The notes under the pieces were generated by a model. That model saw only the letters and a list, made by a program, of their open reading frames with translations, made no database searches and had not been told where the DNA came from. From Oryzias latipes (Eukaryota; Chordata; Actinopteri; Beloniformes; Adrianichthyidae): a DNA stretch of 64,000 nt. Shown piece by piece: positions 1 to 57,144 of the stretch. The stretch covers positions 19,686,604 to 19,750,603 of the forward strand of contig NC_019871.2 in assembly GCF_002234675.1 (NCBI RefSeq), written 5' to 3'. Positions within the stretch are counted from its first letter, which is position 1, and each line of letters begins with the position of its first letter. The position numbers were made by a program, and so were the translations under genes.

Positions 1-1336
1 GTTCCTTATAGAGACGCTCATATTTTTCTTCTGCCTTCAATTTGTCCTCCTTTACTTTTAAAATTCTTGACTCCACATCTTCGAGCTCTGAAAGCTTCCC
101 CTTCAGAAAATCAACCTCCTCCAGAGCTTGACAGTTGTAAGCTTCTGCCTCCTCAGCTTCTGCTTTTATTTCATTGTATTCAGTCTCCAATGTTTGACGG
201 TGTTTGAGAAGATCAGTCAGCATGGTTTTTTCATCTTTGAGCTCCTTTGTTTGCTGTTGAAGAGGTCCCAGTTTGCTCAGTAACTTGTTGTATTGCACAG
301 CCACTTCACAAAGTTCCTTTTGCTGCTGTTTTAGTTTTGCAACCTCAGTCTTTGCCTTTGAATTTTTCTCCTTTTCAACATTCAGTTTTTCCTGCACCTC
401 ATCCATGTTTGAAACCTTGAGCTGCAGCTCGGCAACTTCTATGTTTAGGGGGAGGAATGTTGTCATCAAGTCATTAGTTTGTGCTTGCATCTCCTTATAT
501 TCAGACTCCAACGCTTCACGGTGTTGCAGTTCATCTGCCAGTGCATGTTTCTCTGCTGTGAAGGCGTTTGTTTGTTCTCTGAGCAATTCCAGTTCTCTCT
601 TTTCCTCCTCACGTCGAGCAATCAGCTGGCGTGTTTCCTCCTGCTGCTGTCTCTGATCAGAAATCTCTCTTTCCAGTTGAGCCCTCAGATCTGTGAGACG
701 TCGCCTATCTTCCATCATGCTAGGATAGTTGTCTGCCATCTCTTTTTGTTCCTCATTTTGTTGTTGCAACTCCTGAAGGTTTTGCCTCAGTTCTTCAGTT
801 TGTTGTTTTAAAGCCTGGAATTCATCAAATTCATTTTTCAAATCAGGTTCCAGGTGTGCTTTGCGGGCAGTCTTCTTCTGGAGTTTCTTCAGTTGGGACT
901 GCAGACCTCTGTTCTCCCGTTCCAAAAGTTTACGTTCACCTTTCATGTCAGAAATTTCTAGTTCCATTCCTTGCAGCTGCTGAAGTCTGTCCTGGAGAGA
1001 GGCTATTATTGTTTTCAGGTCTTGGTTACTTTCCAAGGCCTGAGATCTTTTTGTCCTCTCTTTTTCACACACATTTTCCACGTGGATCTGTTTTTCCACG
1101 TCCACTCTCAGACTCTCCAGCTGCTTCACCAGTTTTTTGTTTTCCTCCATAGCAGCTTTGCGTGTCTTTTTCAATTCTTTGCATGAATTGTCCAAATCTT
1201 TCCTTTTCTGCAAACTCTCGCAAATTTTCTCCAGATGTTTGCTCAAAGTGTCATTTTGCTGCAGAATGCTCTCTGTGACGCTATTTAATTCTTCAATGGA
1301 AACGGCCGTCTGCTGAAATTCTTCGCTGTGTGACAT
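1..1336 (-). CDS. Intronless coiled-coil protein, 5' part (runs off left edge)
   Basis: An open frame of 445 codons starts at the ATG complementary to 1334-1336 and runs uninterrupted to base 1, so the 3' end lies outside the window. The start begins MSHSEEFQQT; an in-frame stop lies about 30 bases upstream and supports this start. The product is almost wholly charged heptad sequence rich in Glu, Gln, Lys and Leu, as in long parallel coiled coils. I see no signal peptide, membrane segment or catalytic motif. An internal repeat is visible: residues about 254-285 (FTAEKHALADELQHREALES) resemble residues about 358-388 (LKDEKTMLTDLLKHRQTLET), a period near 103 residues. Coding continuity without introns is odd beside the finely split myo1c gene. 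It could be a retrogene or a single-exon fish family. Myosin-tail and golgin similarity would be expected from composition alone, so I give no name. Confidence 0.75.
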   Translation of the reverse strand, partial: MSHSEEFQQTAVSIEELNSVTESILQQNDTLSKHLEKICESLQKRKDLDNSCKELKKTRKAAMEENKKLVKQLESLRVDVEKQIHVENVCEKERTKRSQALESNQDLKTIIASLQDRLQQLQGMELEISDMKGERKLLERENRGLQSQLKKLQKKTARKAHLEPDLKNEFDEFQALKQQTEELRQNLQELQQQNEEQKEMADNYPSMMEDRRRLTDLRAQLEREISDQRQQQEETRQLIARREEEKRELELLREQTNAFTAEKHALADELQHREALESEYKEMQAQTNDLMTTFLPLNIEVAELQLKVSNMDEVQEKLNVEKEKNSKAKTEVAKLKQQQKELCEVAVQYNKLLSKLGPLQQQTKELKDEKTMLTDLLKHRQTLETEYNEIKAEAEEAEAYNCQALEEVDFLKGKLSELEDVESRILKVKEDKLKAEEKYERLYKE

Positions 1337-1508
1337 TTTGAAAGAACTTGTCAAGAAATCTCAAAAAGTTGACGCACACTAAGTTATTGTTTTCAAAAGA
1401 TGTGAAACCTTCCTGTTTCTCTTTCTCTATCGTGTCTTTGCCCACAAACTCTAAATCCCTTTGCTCTGAAAATGCCTCATACTTGAGGATGAAATTCAGG
1501 AGGTCCAA

Positions 1509-1653
1509 TGATGTCAAATGATGTCACATGATGTCACATGATGTCAAATGATGCCTCTGAAGACTAAAATTAGAAGTGACATAATCCAGCCACTGATGTC
1601 AAATGATGTCATTACATCTAAAGTTTAGAATGACATCATCACTGATGATGTCA
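1509..1653. promoter_or_regulatory. Array of TGATGTCA octamers upstream of the coiled-coil gene
   Basis: Eight copies of TGATGTCA or its complement TGACATCA occur at 1509, 1519, 1529, 1539, 1594, 1604, 1631 and 1646. The first four are spaced exactly 10 bp apart. The octamer is one C-to-T change from the palindromic CRE (TGACGTCA). The array begins about 170 bp upstream of the ATG of the minus-strand coiled-coil gene. It may be a decayed CREB/ATF-like enhancer, or simply a short tandem repeat. Confidence 0.4.
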
Positions 1654-1929
1654 TTGCAAACTTTTTTCCCTGTTAAATTTTTTTTCTTTTTTTGTGCTGT
1701 CCAGCAGCTAAAACACATTGAATGAGGAGTCTTTTGTTTCAAACAGGATTTCTATAAATTGAATCACTTCTACAGCATTTTCAACAGTCACTAAGAATTC
1801 TGAACACAGTTTTTACTACTTATTTGTACAGATATCAATCATTTTTCCTGTTTTGCTGGTCTTCTTACCACCCTATAGCATTTTTAACATGTATGCGTCC
1901 TTTGGAGAATGTCATCAGACGTCACAAAC

Positions 1930-2090
1930 ATCATCATTTTTGCAGCTCAACCAGGAAACAACTGAAATTTTAGTCATTGGTCCTGAAACCAAAAGAGATA
2001 AACAGCTATTGAAGCTAACATACCTTTCATTAAGTTACTCAGAAACAGTTAGAAACCTGGGTGTTATTTTCAACTCTAAACTAACTTTAA
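1930..2090 (+). repeat. Relic of an L2/CR1-type LINE reverse transcriptase
   Basis: The plus-strand frame reads FLQLNQETTEILVIGP, then about 25 residues later TVRNLGVIFNSKLT. This pair of blocks is typical of the region just after the catalytic motif in fish L2-like LINEs. Only about 55 codons are recognisable and no endonuclease or catalytic core remains, so this is a dead fragment. It is cut off at 2090 by the TTAA-flanked element. Confidence 0.6.
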
Positions 2091-2295
2091 CCCTTGTGCT
2101 ATCCTAGGCACTTTAACCTTGGGAGTTGGGTCATCTAGACCCACTAGACAGTGCGCTGAACCTTTTTTCTTCAATGATTTGTGATCTTCACTGGTGTCCA
2201 TGGATTACATGAAATCTTTCCACCTTTATCCACTTTTGTCATGGTAGGGAGAACACGTCAATGTAAGGGTGGGGTCATCTAAGATAGCACAAGGG
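2091..2295 (+). mobile_element. piggyBac-like MITE, copy 1 (205 bp)
   Basis: The element starts CCCTTGTGCTATC and ends GATAGCACAAGGG, a 13-bp perfect terminal inverted repeat. It is flanked by TTAA on the left and TTAC on the right. Two other copies lie at 24715-24919 (inverted) and 46372-46573. It has no coding capacity. TTAA targets with CCC-type termini are characteristic of piggyBac-group elements, so it was probably mobilised in trans. Confidence 0.8.
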
Positions 2296-3546
2296 TTACA
2301 TATGAACCCACATTTCTGGTCAGGGTCTTTTATTAGCAACAGTTGAGGCTTCTTGAAAAGCCACTTGTTGTTAAAACTACATTTTCCAGCATTTCGTAGC
2401 ATTTACACGTCTGATAGCAAGTTGAAAGCGCCATGCATGCTGAACCAATGAAAACTTGACCTGCTTTATGGCAACGTAAATTACCATCATCAATAGCTTG
2501 ATGTTGAAATTCTGCCACAATTTAAATTCAAATTTCAGGTTAAACTATTTTTTTCAATGTTTTTTGTCTCAAAAATATTAAAATTTCATGACTTTTCCAA
2601 ACTTTTCAGAAAATGGCATTTTCAATTTCCAAAACATATTTGCTAAGAATTTCAATGGTGAACTGATCCAGCTTAGACCTTTGCAAATACAGTGAGCTAT
2701 TCCTCTTTTTCAAAAACAAAAGTAAAAAAAAAAAAAAGGATTTTTTATATTTTTTGTCAAATAAGTTGGTTTGTAACATTTCTGTGTTATAAAGGGGGTA
2801 ATTTGTTTTATATCTACAGCAATCAAGCCAACATCATGCACGATTGTTTGAGCCAACTCTACAGTCTGGATCAAAAATCTGAACCCCTTCATGCCATTTG
2901 ATGCAAATATGCATCAACCATTTCTGTTCCAAAATTATCTTAATTTAGCATCAACTCAGAGCAAAATGAAAGGGAAATTCATTTTTTTATATAGCTGAAA
3001 TAATTTCAAGGTGTTAATTAAGGTTGTTTAAGGGAATATTTCCTTAAATGAAGCATCCAATTAACAGGGGAAAAAGTCAGTTTATCCTGATTGTATGAAG
3101 GCACAGCAACTTTACATTTTATGCAGTAGTTCTTAAGTTTACACTTTGATTGTATTTCACTTCTTTTGCATGTCTTTATTTTTTATGCAGTTAATTGAAC
3201 CTCAAGTCTGTAATTAAACTCAGTCCTATTCTATTATGGAGTTAAAAACGACTAAAGGCAATTTGGCATTTTTAAAATGTAAAAATAACTAAAATAAAAA
3301 TGTGTTACAGATTATTTGATTCAAAGCATTTTAAAAAACCTTGGTAGTTTTTATGTTTATTCTCTAATTATGAGATAGAAAATAATGATAAAAACTATAA
3401 TCGTGTATAATATGTGGAACATTTCTTGTAACATTAGCAAAATATTGCCAAAATGTGTTTGAGTTTAGTTTTTCAAAGCCAAAACAATAATTTTACATCT
3501 CAATATGTATCCAGTCATAAAACCACTTCAAATGAAACAATATACA
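2296..3546. other. AT-rich stretch without a recognisable gene
   Basis: This stretch is AT-rich with homopolymer runs, for example an A-run near 2725-2738. The open frames are short and show no family resemblance. It separates the probable myo1c 3' end from the coiled-coil gene. I see no RNA gene in it. Confidence 0.5.
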
Positions 3547-5159
3547 TTTATTTTTAGTTGAAGTTTCATAATTCTTTGGAGTTTCCATAATTTTACATTG
3601 ATGGGGTACATACAGTGAGTCAGGACAGAGATGGTGGTGGTGGGGTGGGGGGGATAAACATTTAAATTGTTTTGGACACAGAAAGAGGAAAAACAGACGT
3701 CCATCTCCCAGCATTCAAATCCTCCATCCATGTCCAACAGAAGGCACCAGTTTGCTCCAAAAACAAATTATCGCACAGACCCAAAACTGTACAAAACCCT
3801 CCACTATTTGGAAAACAGACATATTATTTAGAAATGACAGAATCATATTAATTATACAGACAGAAGCACAAAGTGGGTCCTCTGGCTTGTAGGTGCATGC
3901 TGCCACCGGCGTTTCTCCAGAGGCGAGAAGAAGAAAATCAAGCTGGAAACTCCTTCCAGCTCCTCTGAAGTGGCAGCTTTTCTTCAGCAGTCTTTGGTCT
4001 CACAGAGGTGGAGTTGGACGGTGGATGCTGGCTGTAGATCCGGTTTGTCGAGCGTCCAACTACCACAAACGTGTCGAGTTGCGGTCATTTTAATGGTTGA
4101 AAAAGCATCACAGACAGGAAAGGCAAGCGGCAAGCGTCCAGACGGGACTTTAGGATTATTCATCCGCCCATACATTTAGAGACATTTTTGGAAAACTCTT
4201 ACCTTTAGCAAAAATCATGAAATTGGCAGATTGTTATACATGTTGGCACAAAACTTTCATCAAAATGTCACAGACCTGCTTTATTTAAAAAAAAAACTTT
4301 AGACTTTGGTTTTTGCACCATCGCTGACTCATCAAATGTTACTTTAGGATGAGAGTTGGTTCAGTTTTGTCTGCTTCCACCTGACAGGTTTTCAGTTATA
4401 AAATCTGACATATGAATATAAATCAGCTGTAAATCTGTTGGCTAAATTTATGTGTTTGAGATAAAGCTGCTCCTCTCAGGTAAACAGGCAGGTGAGGCAC
4501 AGGAAGCAGCTTCTGCTTACGTCACTTGTCTTCCCTTCCTCCTCAACTTCCATACATTTTGAAGTATTTCCAAAACACGCACACACAGTGATGATCCCCA
4601 AACGCTTTTGGAAAGCTGCACAAAGAACAGCCGAGTGAAGTCAATTCAGTAGTACGTCAGCTGTTCCGGCTGAGCCGCAGACGATCCATGTGATGGAAAA
4701 GCTGCTCTTCCTCACCAAACCCCACGCCATCACATTCCAACAGATCAATGGCGTTCAGGAGGAGCAGCGTCAACTTTACAAGTCAAGAAGTAAACGTACT
4801 TTCCCTTCCTGACTGATGAGCTTTGAAGCAATATCTCACCTCCCCTACTGGTTCTGATCCAGACTTTTCCATCAGTTTTTTGTTCCCAAATCAAGCACAA
4901 CAACATACATTTATTATTCCTGACAATAAAAAAAAATCTGAATATTCCACAAGCAACAATATTAATTCCCCCCAAATATTAATTATAAACATAAATATAT
5001 AACAATTAGTTTAGCTGGGTTTTTCTCTGTTACATTGAAAGCAAAAGCTCCTCCACGAAGGACTGCTGGTGTGTGATTGGCTGATGCAGAGGGCGGCCTG
5101 GAGCCCAGTGGAGGGAGGAGGGCAGAGCTCAGGAGGGGCTTCCTCTTTGTGGATGGGGA
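3547..5159 (-). other. myo1c: Probable 3'UTR of myo1c
   Basis: Sequence downstream of the TGA at 5160-5162 has no further coding exon. AATAAA signals on the minus strand occur at about 4910, 4271 and 3547-3552. The last is followed by GT-rich sequence, and the DNA up to there is more balanced in composition than beyond it. I therefore place the likely transcript end near 3.53 kb. Shorter transcripts ending near 4.9 kb are equally possible. Confidence 0.4.
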
Positions 5160-50962
<45,803 letters not shown>

Positions 50963-53019
50963 TTTTCCCCAACCAGGATTCTATCTCCTTTAACGCGAAA
51001 GGTTCCGGTCTTTTCTCGTGTTCAGAAGTTTAATTCTTTTTTCTGGAGAGTCTTGAAATGAAGTCACTTCATCGCTTTCCTCCTGTGTGATGACAAAAAA
51101 AAGAATCCAACTAAGAAGTGTGACAGAAACATTTGCAGTTCACCAGTAAAACCAGAAACTTTTCATCTTGCAGCAGCTCCAGAAAGAGCATCAGAGAGGG
51201 CTGAAGCTGCAGAGAGCAGAGGTTGGGTGTTACCTGCTGCAGAGCAGAGTCTCAGTGAGACCTGCTTCCCCTCGCTGAGGATGTTGCCTCTCTGACTGCT
51301 GAGGGATCATGGAGAGGATGTGGAGCTCGCCCAACTCCAGATGAGTGTGACAGGCAGAGGATATGTCTTTTGTCTTCCGAGCTGACAGTGCTAAGGGTTT
51401 GGAGGCGGGGTTCTACTGAGAACTTTGTACGCAGATTATTCCAGGATTTCCTGCAGCCGTGATGGATGGACAGAAGGTTCACTATTGAGGATTTTCTGAA
51501 CACTTTCCCCGACACACACACAAAGTCAAACACACACACGCAGGGTTTCCTCTGAGAAAGAGCATCCTGCTTCAGACATATTCAGGACAGACATGCAGCC
51601 ACGGGGTTGTCAGTGAAGAACCCCGCATGTTTGCTGCACATGGTTTCCACAGGAGGTCCATGATGTGTCTACACTGTCTAGACTAGACAAGTCCCAGGGT
51701 TTGATGCACCTAGGCACCTTGGGTGAAGTCTTTATGACAGGGATTTACAGAAAAACTTCACTCTGAAGCATAAGCTCCTGTGTAAACCAGGTCATTTTCA
51801 CTTTGAGAGGGTTTGCATATTCAACAATCTAACATGTATCTTTTAGCAGGAATCACACTTTGCTGCTGAGGGAAGGGAAGCGACAAAGACACACATCCTT
51901 TGACCTGTGAGCCTGGCTTGCCAGCCTGGCATCAACAGGAAACCTGTGGCCTTCATGCAGTCGCACACTCACAGACACGCACACACAACCCTCTGCAGGA
52001 AGCGCGGCGTCGCTCAATACTGTTTTAAAGACAGATAAGATAACGGTGGGCTGTTAGCTAACAGGAAACAAACTGTTGTTCGTGTGACGCACAAACTTTA
52101 AAAGTTGACTCACCTGAAAATGTTACTCATAGCTGATAAACATAGAAATGTAAATGCGCGTGCAGATCTATGGAGTTATAAGTTTTTCACGATACATAAA
52201 TCCAGATTCCATTGTTGTGTGTGTTGACTTTCTATTGTCTTGTTGGTCAAACTCTGGTCTTTTGTTTGCAACACTAAAGTGAGGAGCAGTAAATAGAATG
52301 AGGGGCTGGAAGGTTTTCTTGTGTTTTTCTTCATAAGTTTTTGCTTCATCAAGAGCTGCAACAAAAGATGCAACAATATCTGCGTGTGTGTTTAGTGGTG
52401 AAGGATCAGCCCCGTCCGTAAGACAGCAGAAGGCTGCGGTGTTGATCCGGCTCAGGAATGGCAACTATTTCAAATAAGCCACCACCAAACCACACAATGA
52501 CGCCTCTCCCTCCGTGCTTTACGTGTGTAAACAAACAGTGCTCTGCTCCTGCACCGTACAGTAGCTTGGCTCAATTAGAATGACAGATGTAGAGTCAACC
52601 TCAGGTGTTTGCATTGACCTGTGGTTACCACAGTGGCTGATCCTACACTTGAAGCTGCATTTTCTCAGTTTTCAAATTTAATTAGTTCTTTATTAAGCCA
52701 GAACCAAAAAAAAAAAAAGTTTTAGAAAAATAAAATAATGAGACATTCAATTTCTGTTTTTTTGTATTGTACTTTAGCTCTTTGCATGTCAGTAATAAGG
52801 TTAAAAAGGGGCAAAATAATGAATTATTAACATTATATTGAACAGTTTTATAATGAATACAAAAGATCTGTGTGAAAAAATCTCAGCCTGAATCAGTAAA
52901 ATGAGGATCTCTGTGCGCTGTTGGTTAATATTGACATTTTCTTTTCAGCAGAAGTCTTTCTGCTGACCTCCCCAGCCAGCAACACCAAGTGGGCCCCATG
53001 TGGTTTAAAAGTGGGCAGA

Positions 53020-53177
53020 GAATGTGGGCCCCAAATGGGTTTCAAGCTTCTGTGGTGGCCCCACCTGTGTTTGCCCACTGAGTGGGCTCCAGCCCACTGA
53101 GTGCCCACTTTAGGCAGTGTGGGCAAACACAGGTGGGGCCACCACGGAAACTGGAAACCCATATGGGGCCCACATTC
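53020..53177. repeat. Long inverted repeat, 59-bp arms
   Basis: Arms 53020-53078 and 53119-53177 are complementary with about four mismatches in 59 (GAATGTGGGCCCC... to ...TTTGCCCAC), separated by 40 bp that contain AGTGGGCTCCAGCCCACT. GC content is high, so a very stable hairpin is possible. It could be a foldback MITE; I see no clear target duplication. Confidence 0.85.
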
Positions 53178-54733
53178 TTTGTGTACCTTTGGGCCAGCAG
53201 AGTTCACATTTTCTCATGGACTTCAAACTGTTAGAGACAGCAACTTTTCTGATGGATGAGTCTAAAACATGTCTGCCCTATTTTCCATCTTTCGTTTGGA
53301 CAAACGTCTGATTACCACAGCGGTACACGCCTCCCAAGTGACCTCTGTTATGGAGGTGGTCTCGTTCAATCCCGTGTCTCCATTCAGCCTCCCCTGGTCC
53401 CTCCTAAACCCCTGGAAGCAGCAGTGAGCTGCTGTTTGGTTTTAGGAGGCAGGGCTCTGCTGAATACGGTCGAGGCTGCGAGGACGACAGTTTCATCATT
53501 CTGCATTGTTGTGGTCTGATCAGGAAACCAGATCCTCCATGGAAGCTCGACCCTGATCAGATCAGACCAGACCAGACCGGCGCAGAGTAAATTTCACAAG
53601 TGTTTCTTCAAAATAGCTCCAGCTATTAATAACTGCTATCTGTAGAGGAAGTTCTCCATATTTCATTGACGTTCTTTCCGTAGGTTCCTCTGAGACCAGC
53701 AGCCTCCCTCTGACAGCAGAACGGCCCGTTTCCAGTTTCCACAGGAAGCCAGTGGAGGTCGACGTCCGTGTTCAAGAAGGAGGGACCGCATCAACGTCCA
53801 AAACACACTTTTAACAACAATGTGCCCAACGGAAAGTCACACTCTGTTTTGTCTATTTACAACACTTCCTCCAAACATCTCCTGTGGAAACCTGGATGGA
53901 TAATCTACTGTCCCATCAGCTGGAACCTGCTGCCCTCTGGAGGCTCCCGGGTCCAACCAAACGCTCAGCAGAGCAGAAACCACAGGACGTCACAGCAGCA
54001 TGAAGTCCAGGAGGATCCATTGTACTCATGGAGGGAACTTCTTGTTCCAATAGTTATCTGAATTTAGTTTGAAAGTTATTCCAACATGTTTAATTGAAAA
54101 TAATCTTGTAAATTGCTCTGAAAAGGTTTTTGAAATCCCCTCGTCAAGGATGAAAGCCTGACTTTCAATTGTATTTTAAGTTGGTGCTGATTTTTAGCTC
54201 TTTTTGTAAAGTTGAAATCAAGCGTTTCCATGGTAATGCCAAATTATCTGAACCACATACATTCAAACTCATTTGGGAATTAGTTCTCACCCAGATACTT
54301 CGTGAACGAATATTTAGGATTTATGTGTCAACGTCTTAACAGTTTGTTTGACTGTAAAAAAATCATCCACCCATTTGGTTCTCTGTGAAACATAATGTAA
54401 AAAAACATAAGGAGAATACATCCTCAGAACCCGCTGAATGCGTTTTGGGGTCATGGGTTGCTGGAGCCTATCAACTGTTGGGTTTCTAGGTTAGTTATTT
54501 TAAAACTAACCTAGAAACAATAACATAAATTGAGTTTTTGGTTTGTGCTAACAAAAATACAGTTAAAGATCTCAAGACTAAACCACGTCTGTCTATATTT
54601 ATAGATTTGTATTTTTTCCATTAAACTTTATTGCACATTTTTCAATTTTCAGAAATTCGCATTTAGTTGCACAATAAAGAAACAATTGTTAATATCAAAC
54701 ACACATATAAGACCAAACAACAACTTATAGATT

Positions 54734-54753
54734 TGTGTGTGTGTGTGTGTGTG

Positions 54754-54828
<75 letters not shown>
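54734..54828. repeat. GT then TA microsatellite
   Basis: About ten GT units pass into about 35 TA units. The frame reading through both into the following CpG patch is not a gene. Confidence 0.95.
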
Positions 54829-54831
<3 letters not shown>

Positions 54832-54849
54832 TATCCGTCAACGAATCAT

Positions 54850-55110
54850 CTTCCTTACCGAGAAGTACGGGACTTGATTGACGTGCAGAACGGCCAATCG
54901 AACATCCCCTCATACAAATGTCACTGCGCATGCGTGTTTGCATGCAATGAGCACAGATTCTTCTGCTACCGGCCCCGCTGCATGCTGGGTCACAGGCGGA
55001 GGACCACTCCGGCCCCGGAGATCAGAGCCCACTACGGCAGCAGTGTTGTCCTGCAGCACGCGCTTTTCTGTCCTGTCCACGGAGCAGAGCCGCTGTCCGG
55101 TCAGCATTGG
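54850..55110. promoter_or_regulatory. CpG-rich promoter-like patch with CCAAT and NRF1 sites
   Basis: Within 260 bp are a CCAAT box (CGGCCAATCG, 54891-54900) and a perfect NRF1 palindrome TGCGCATGCG (54925-54934). CATGCTGGGTCA (about 54981) resembles half of a ZNF143 element. CpG density is high. It lies about 3.9 kb upstream of the myo1c isoform A start and about 2 kb beyond the ywhae stop, so it may drive a non-coding 5' exon of myo1c, or an unannotated transcript. Confidence 0.45.
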
Positions 55111-56118
55111 TTAAACCAGCCGCCCCCCTCCTAATAACACCGTTTATAGCAGATCATCGCTGCTAAAAACGTACCAAAGAACAACACGCACAACAGCAAA
55201 GATGTGTGTACTCTTACTGTGTAGTTTTTGAATTACTAGGACATAAACACAGTATTTTAGACTAGATGTTATCAGGTCGATAAGGTTGTCATTCATCCAG
55301 GGGATGTACAATCATCAGGGCTTAAAGTCTTCTCCTGGAGGGAAATGTGACAAAAACTGAGCGCCATCGTTGGCGTCTGCATGGAAAAACACAAAAGCAG
55401 CTAAAGCCAGTCAGACTGAAAACATTCTGAACACACATGAAGAGGAAAGGGAGTCATCCTGTGATGGTTGTTTTAGGGACTCAAACTCTGACCAAAGCTT
55501 GAGGTGGGTGATTGGGAGGAAATCAATTCTTTATGGGATGTAAATACTGACACGAACCTGAGAAAGAGGCCTTGCTTCCATTGGATCTGGTTAGTTGGGA
55601 CTTTTCTTGGTGTGAATTTATTGAGCAGTAGCCACATTCTCCTCCAGCCTTCAGACCAGGGTTGTAATGTGGACAGGACTGTCGCTTTGCCCGCCTGCTC
55701 TCAGCCTGACGGCCTCCACCACTTTCAGCACAAAGTCCAAAAATATCTCTGCAGTTCAGACGGTCAGAAGGCGTGAAACAGTAGCTCGGGCTGCATCGGC
55801 TGAAACTGGAACGGGGAAGGCAGAAGGTCGCCGAGTTCCTTTGACTGACCCTGTGAGCGTCTGCTGTCGTGAACTCAACTTCAGAGGATCAGCTGTCCAC
55901 GTTTCTGCTGCGGCTCCAGCCACCGTGAAGATGCTTTCATCTCCAACGCCATGAGGAGAGAACATCAGTGCGAGAACATCTGCAGCTTCTAGGATGAAAA
56001 GACCAGCGGAGCTGCAGAATCCCACAACCACCTCCAACCCAGCAAAACATACTGAAGTATTTCCACTGAGAAGGTTGGAGGCTTTTATGCTCTTAAAAAC
56101 CTAATTCCACTTTAGTTT

Positions 56119-57144
56119 TTTATTTGTGTGAATTTTATGTACAAAAAGACAAATGAGGGTTTAATTTAGACTGTTTAATGTTAATTCCATGCTGTGTCTC
56201 AATAAGAACAATACAGATTCCTCATCTGTGGCTCCAGTCAGATATCCAGTAGTACAAATCAGCTCCAAATTACACGTAATGAGGCAAAACAAAGAGCAAT
56301 GAAAGCCGCAGGAAGAAAAACAAAAAGGTCACAAACCAACAGGAGGTCAGCAAGAAACCGAGGGGGGAGGCAGCAGGAAACGATGGACCGGATCACGCCA
56401 GCGATGGCCGTCACTGTCGGGGTGAACGTCTGTTAATGTGAGTGAAAAAAGAAAAGAAACGACCTGCCGGCTGGAGATGAGAGATGCTGCACGCGTGCAC
56501 GTTACAGTACTTAAGCACAAAGTATACGCTCCAGAGACGGCTACGAAACGTGATGACGGCATCGCCATCGGGAGAAGATTAAGCACTTTTTTTTTTTTTT
56601 GCCCCACATGGATATCAAAAATGTTGCCAGCTTCCTCTGAAAACTAAGTTAACAAAAAAGGGCGTCTGATGCTTCCAAACAGCCCATAAAAAGGTCAAAT
56701 AATCTTCATGACATGTCACTAAAAACAGGTAAAAGAGCTCCCATAACTAGTACTCAATATTATCAGTAATAAAAGTTAATTTCTATAATTACATTAAGAA
56801 AAAAAAATCTCAATACATCCAGCAACTGATACAAACATTGAGGAAAAAGCAACGACAAAAATACAATAGTGAAAACAAAGATAACATTGTCAGAACTGCT
56901 TGTACCAGGACAGAAAACAGCAACAATCCAGGTCCTCCTCCTCCTCCTTCTAACGTCGTTTCTCCTGTCTCAATGAAGTGGCTTTAATCTGAGTGAAACA
57001 CGGGCTAATACAAAAATAAAAAAGGAAAATTAATGTGTTAGCTCCATGCTCCTGCTAGGCCCCAGAGCTGCGGAGGTGAAGAATGAAGGTGGAGGAGTCT
57101 GAGGAGAAGGGGGTCTGGAGTTGTTGGCTGTTGGTGGCAGAGTC
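56119..57144 (-). other. ywhae: Probable 3'UTR of the 14-3-3 epsilon gene
   Basis: AATAAA on the minus strand at 56119-56124 is a plausible polyadenylation signal about 1 kb after the stop. That length is normal for vertebrate ywhae. No coding exon lies within it. Confidence 0.45.

Larger units (their letters stand above)
50963..57144. other. Region between myo1c isoform A start and ywhae stop
   Basis: Intergenic DNA including the probable myo1c 5'UTR and proximal promoter (about 50.96-51.6 kb), a long inverted repeat, the microsatellites at 54.7 kb, the CpG patch at 54.85 kb and the probable ywhae 3'UTR. No other coding exon was recognised. Confidence 0.5.

Noticed and set aside
273..1186. 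Plus-strand frames rich in Ser, Cys and Phe opposite the coiled-coil gene
   Set aside because: Shadows of the minus-strand coding sequence.
52168..52464. 98-codon minus-strand frame (RINTAAFCCLTDG...)
   Set aside because: No recognisable family and no splice sites; probably repeat-derived.
54667..55134. 155-codon frame with a YIYI core and a Cys/His-rich tail
   Set aside because: It reads through GT and TA microsatellites into a CpG patch; the Cys-rich part matches no zinc-finger spacing I know and no splice structure was found.
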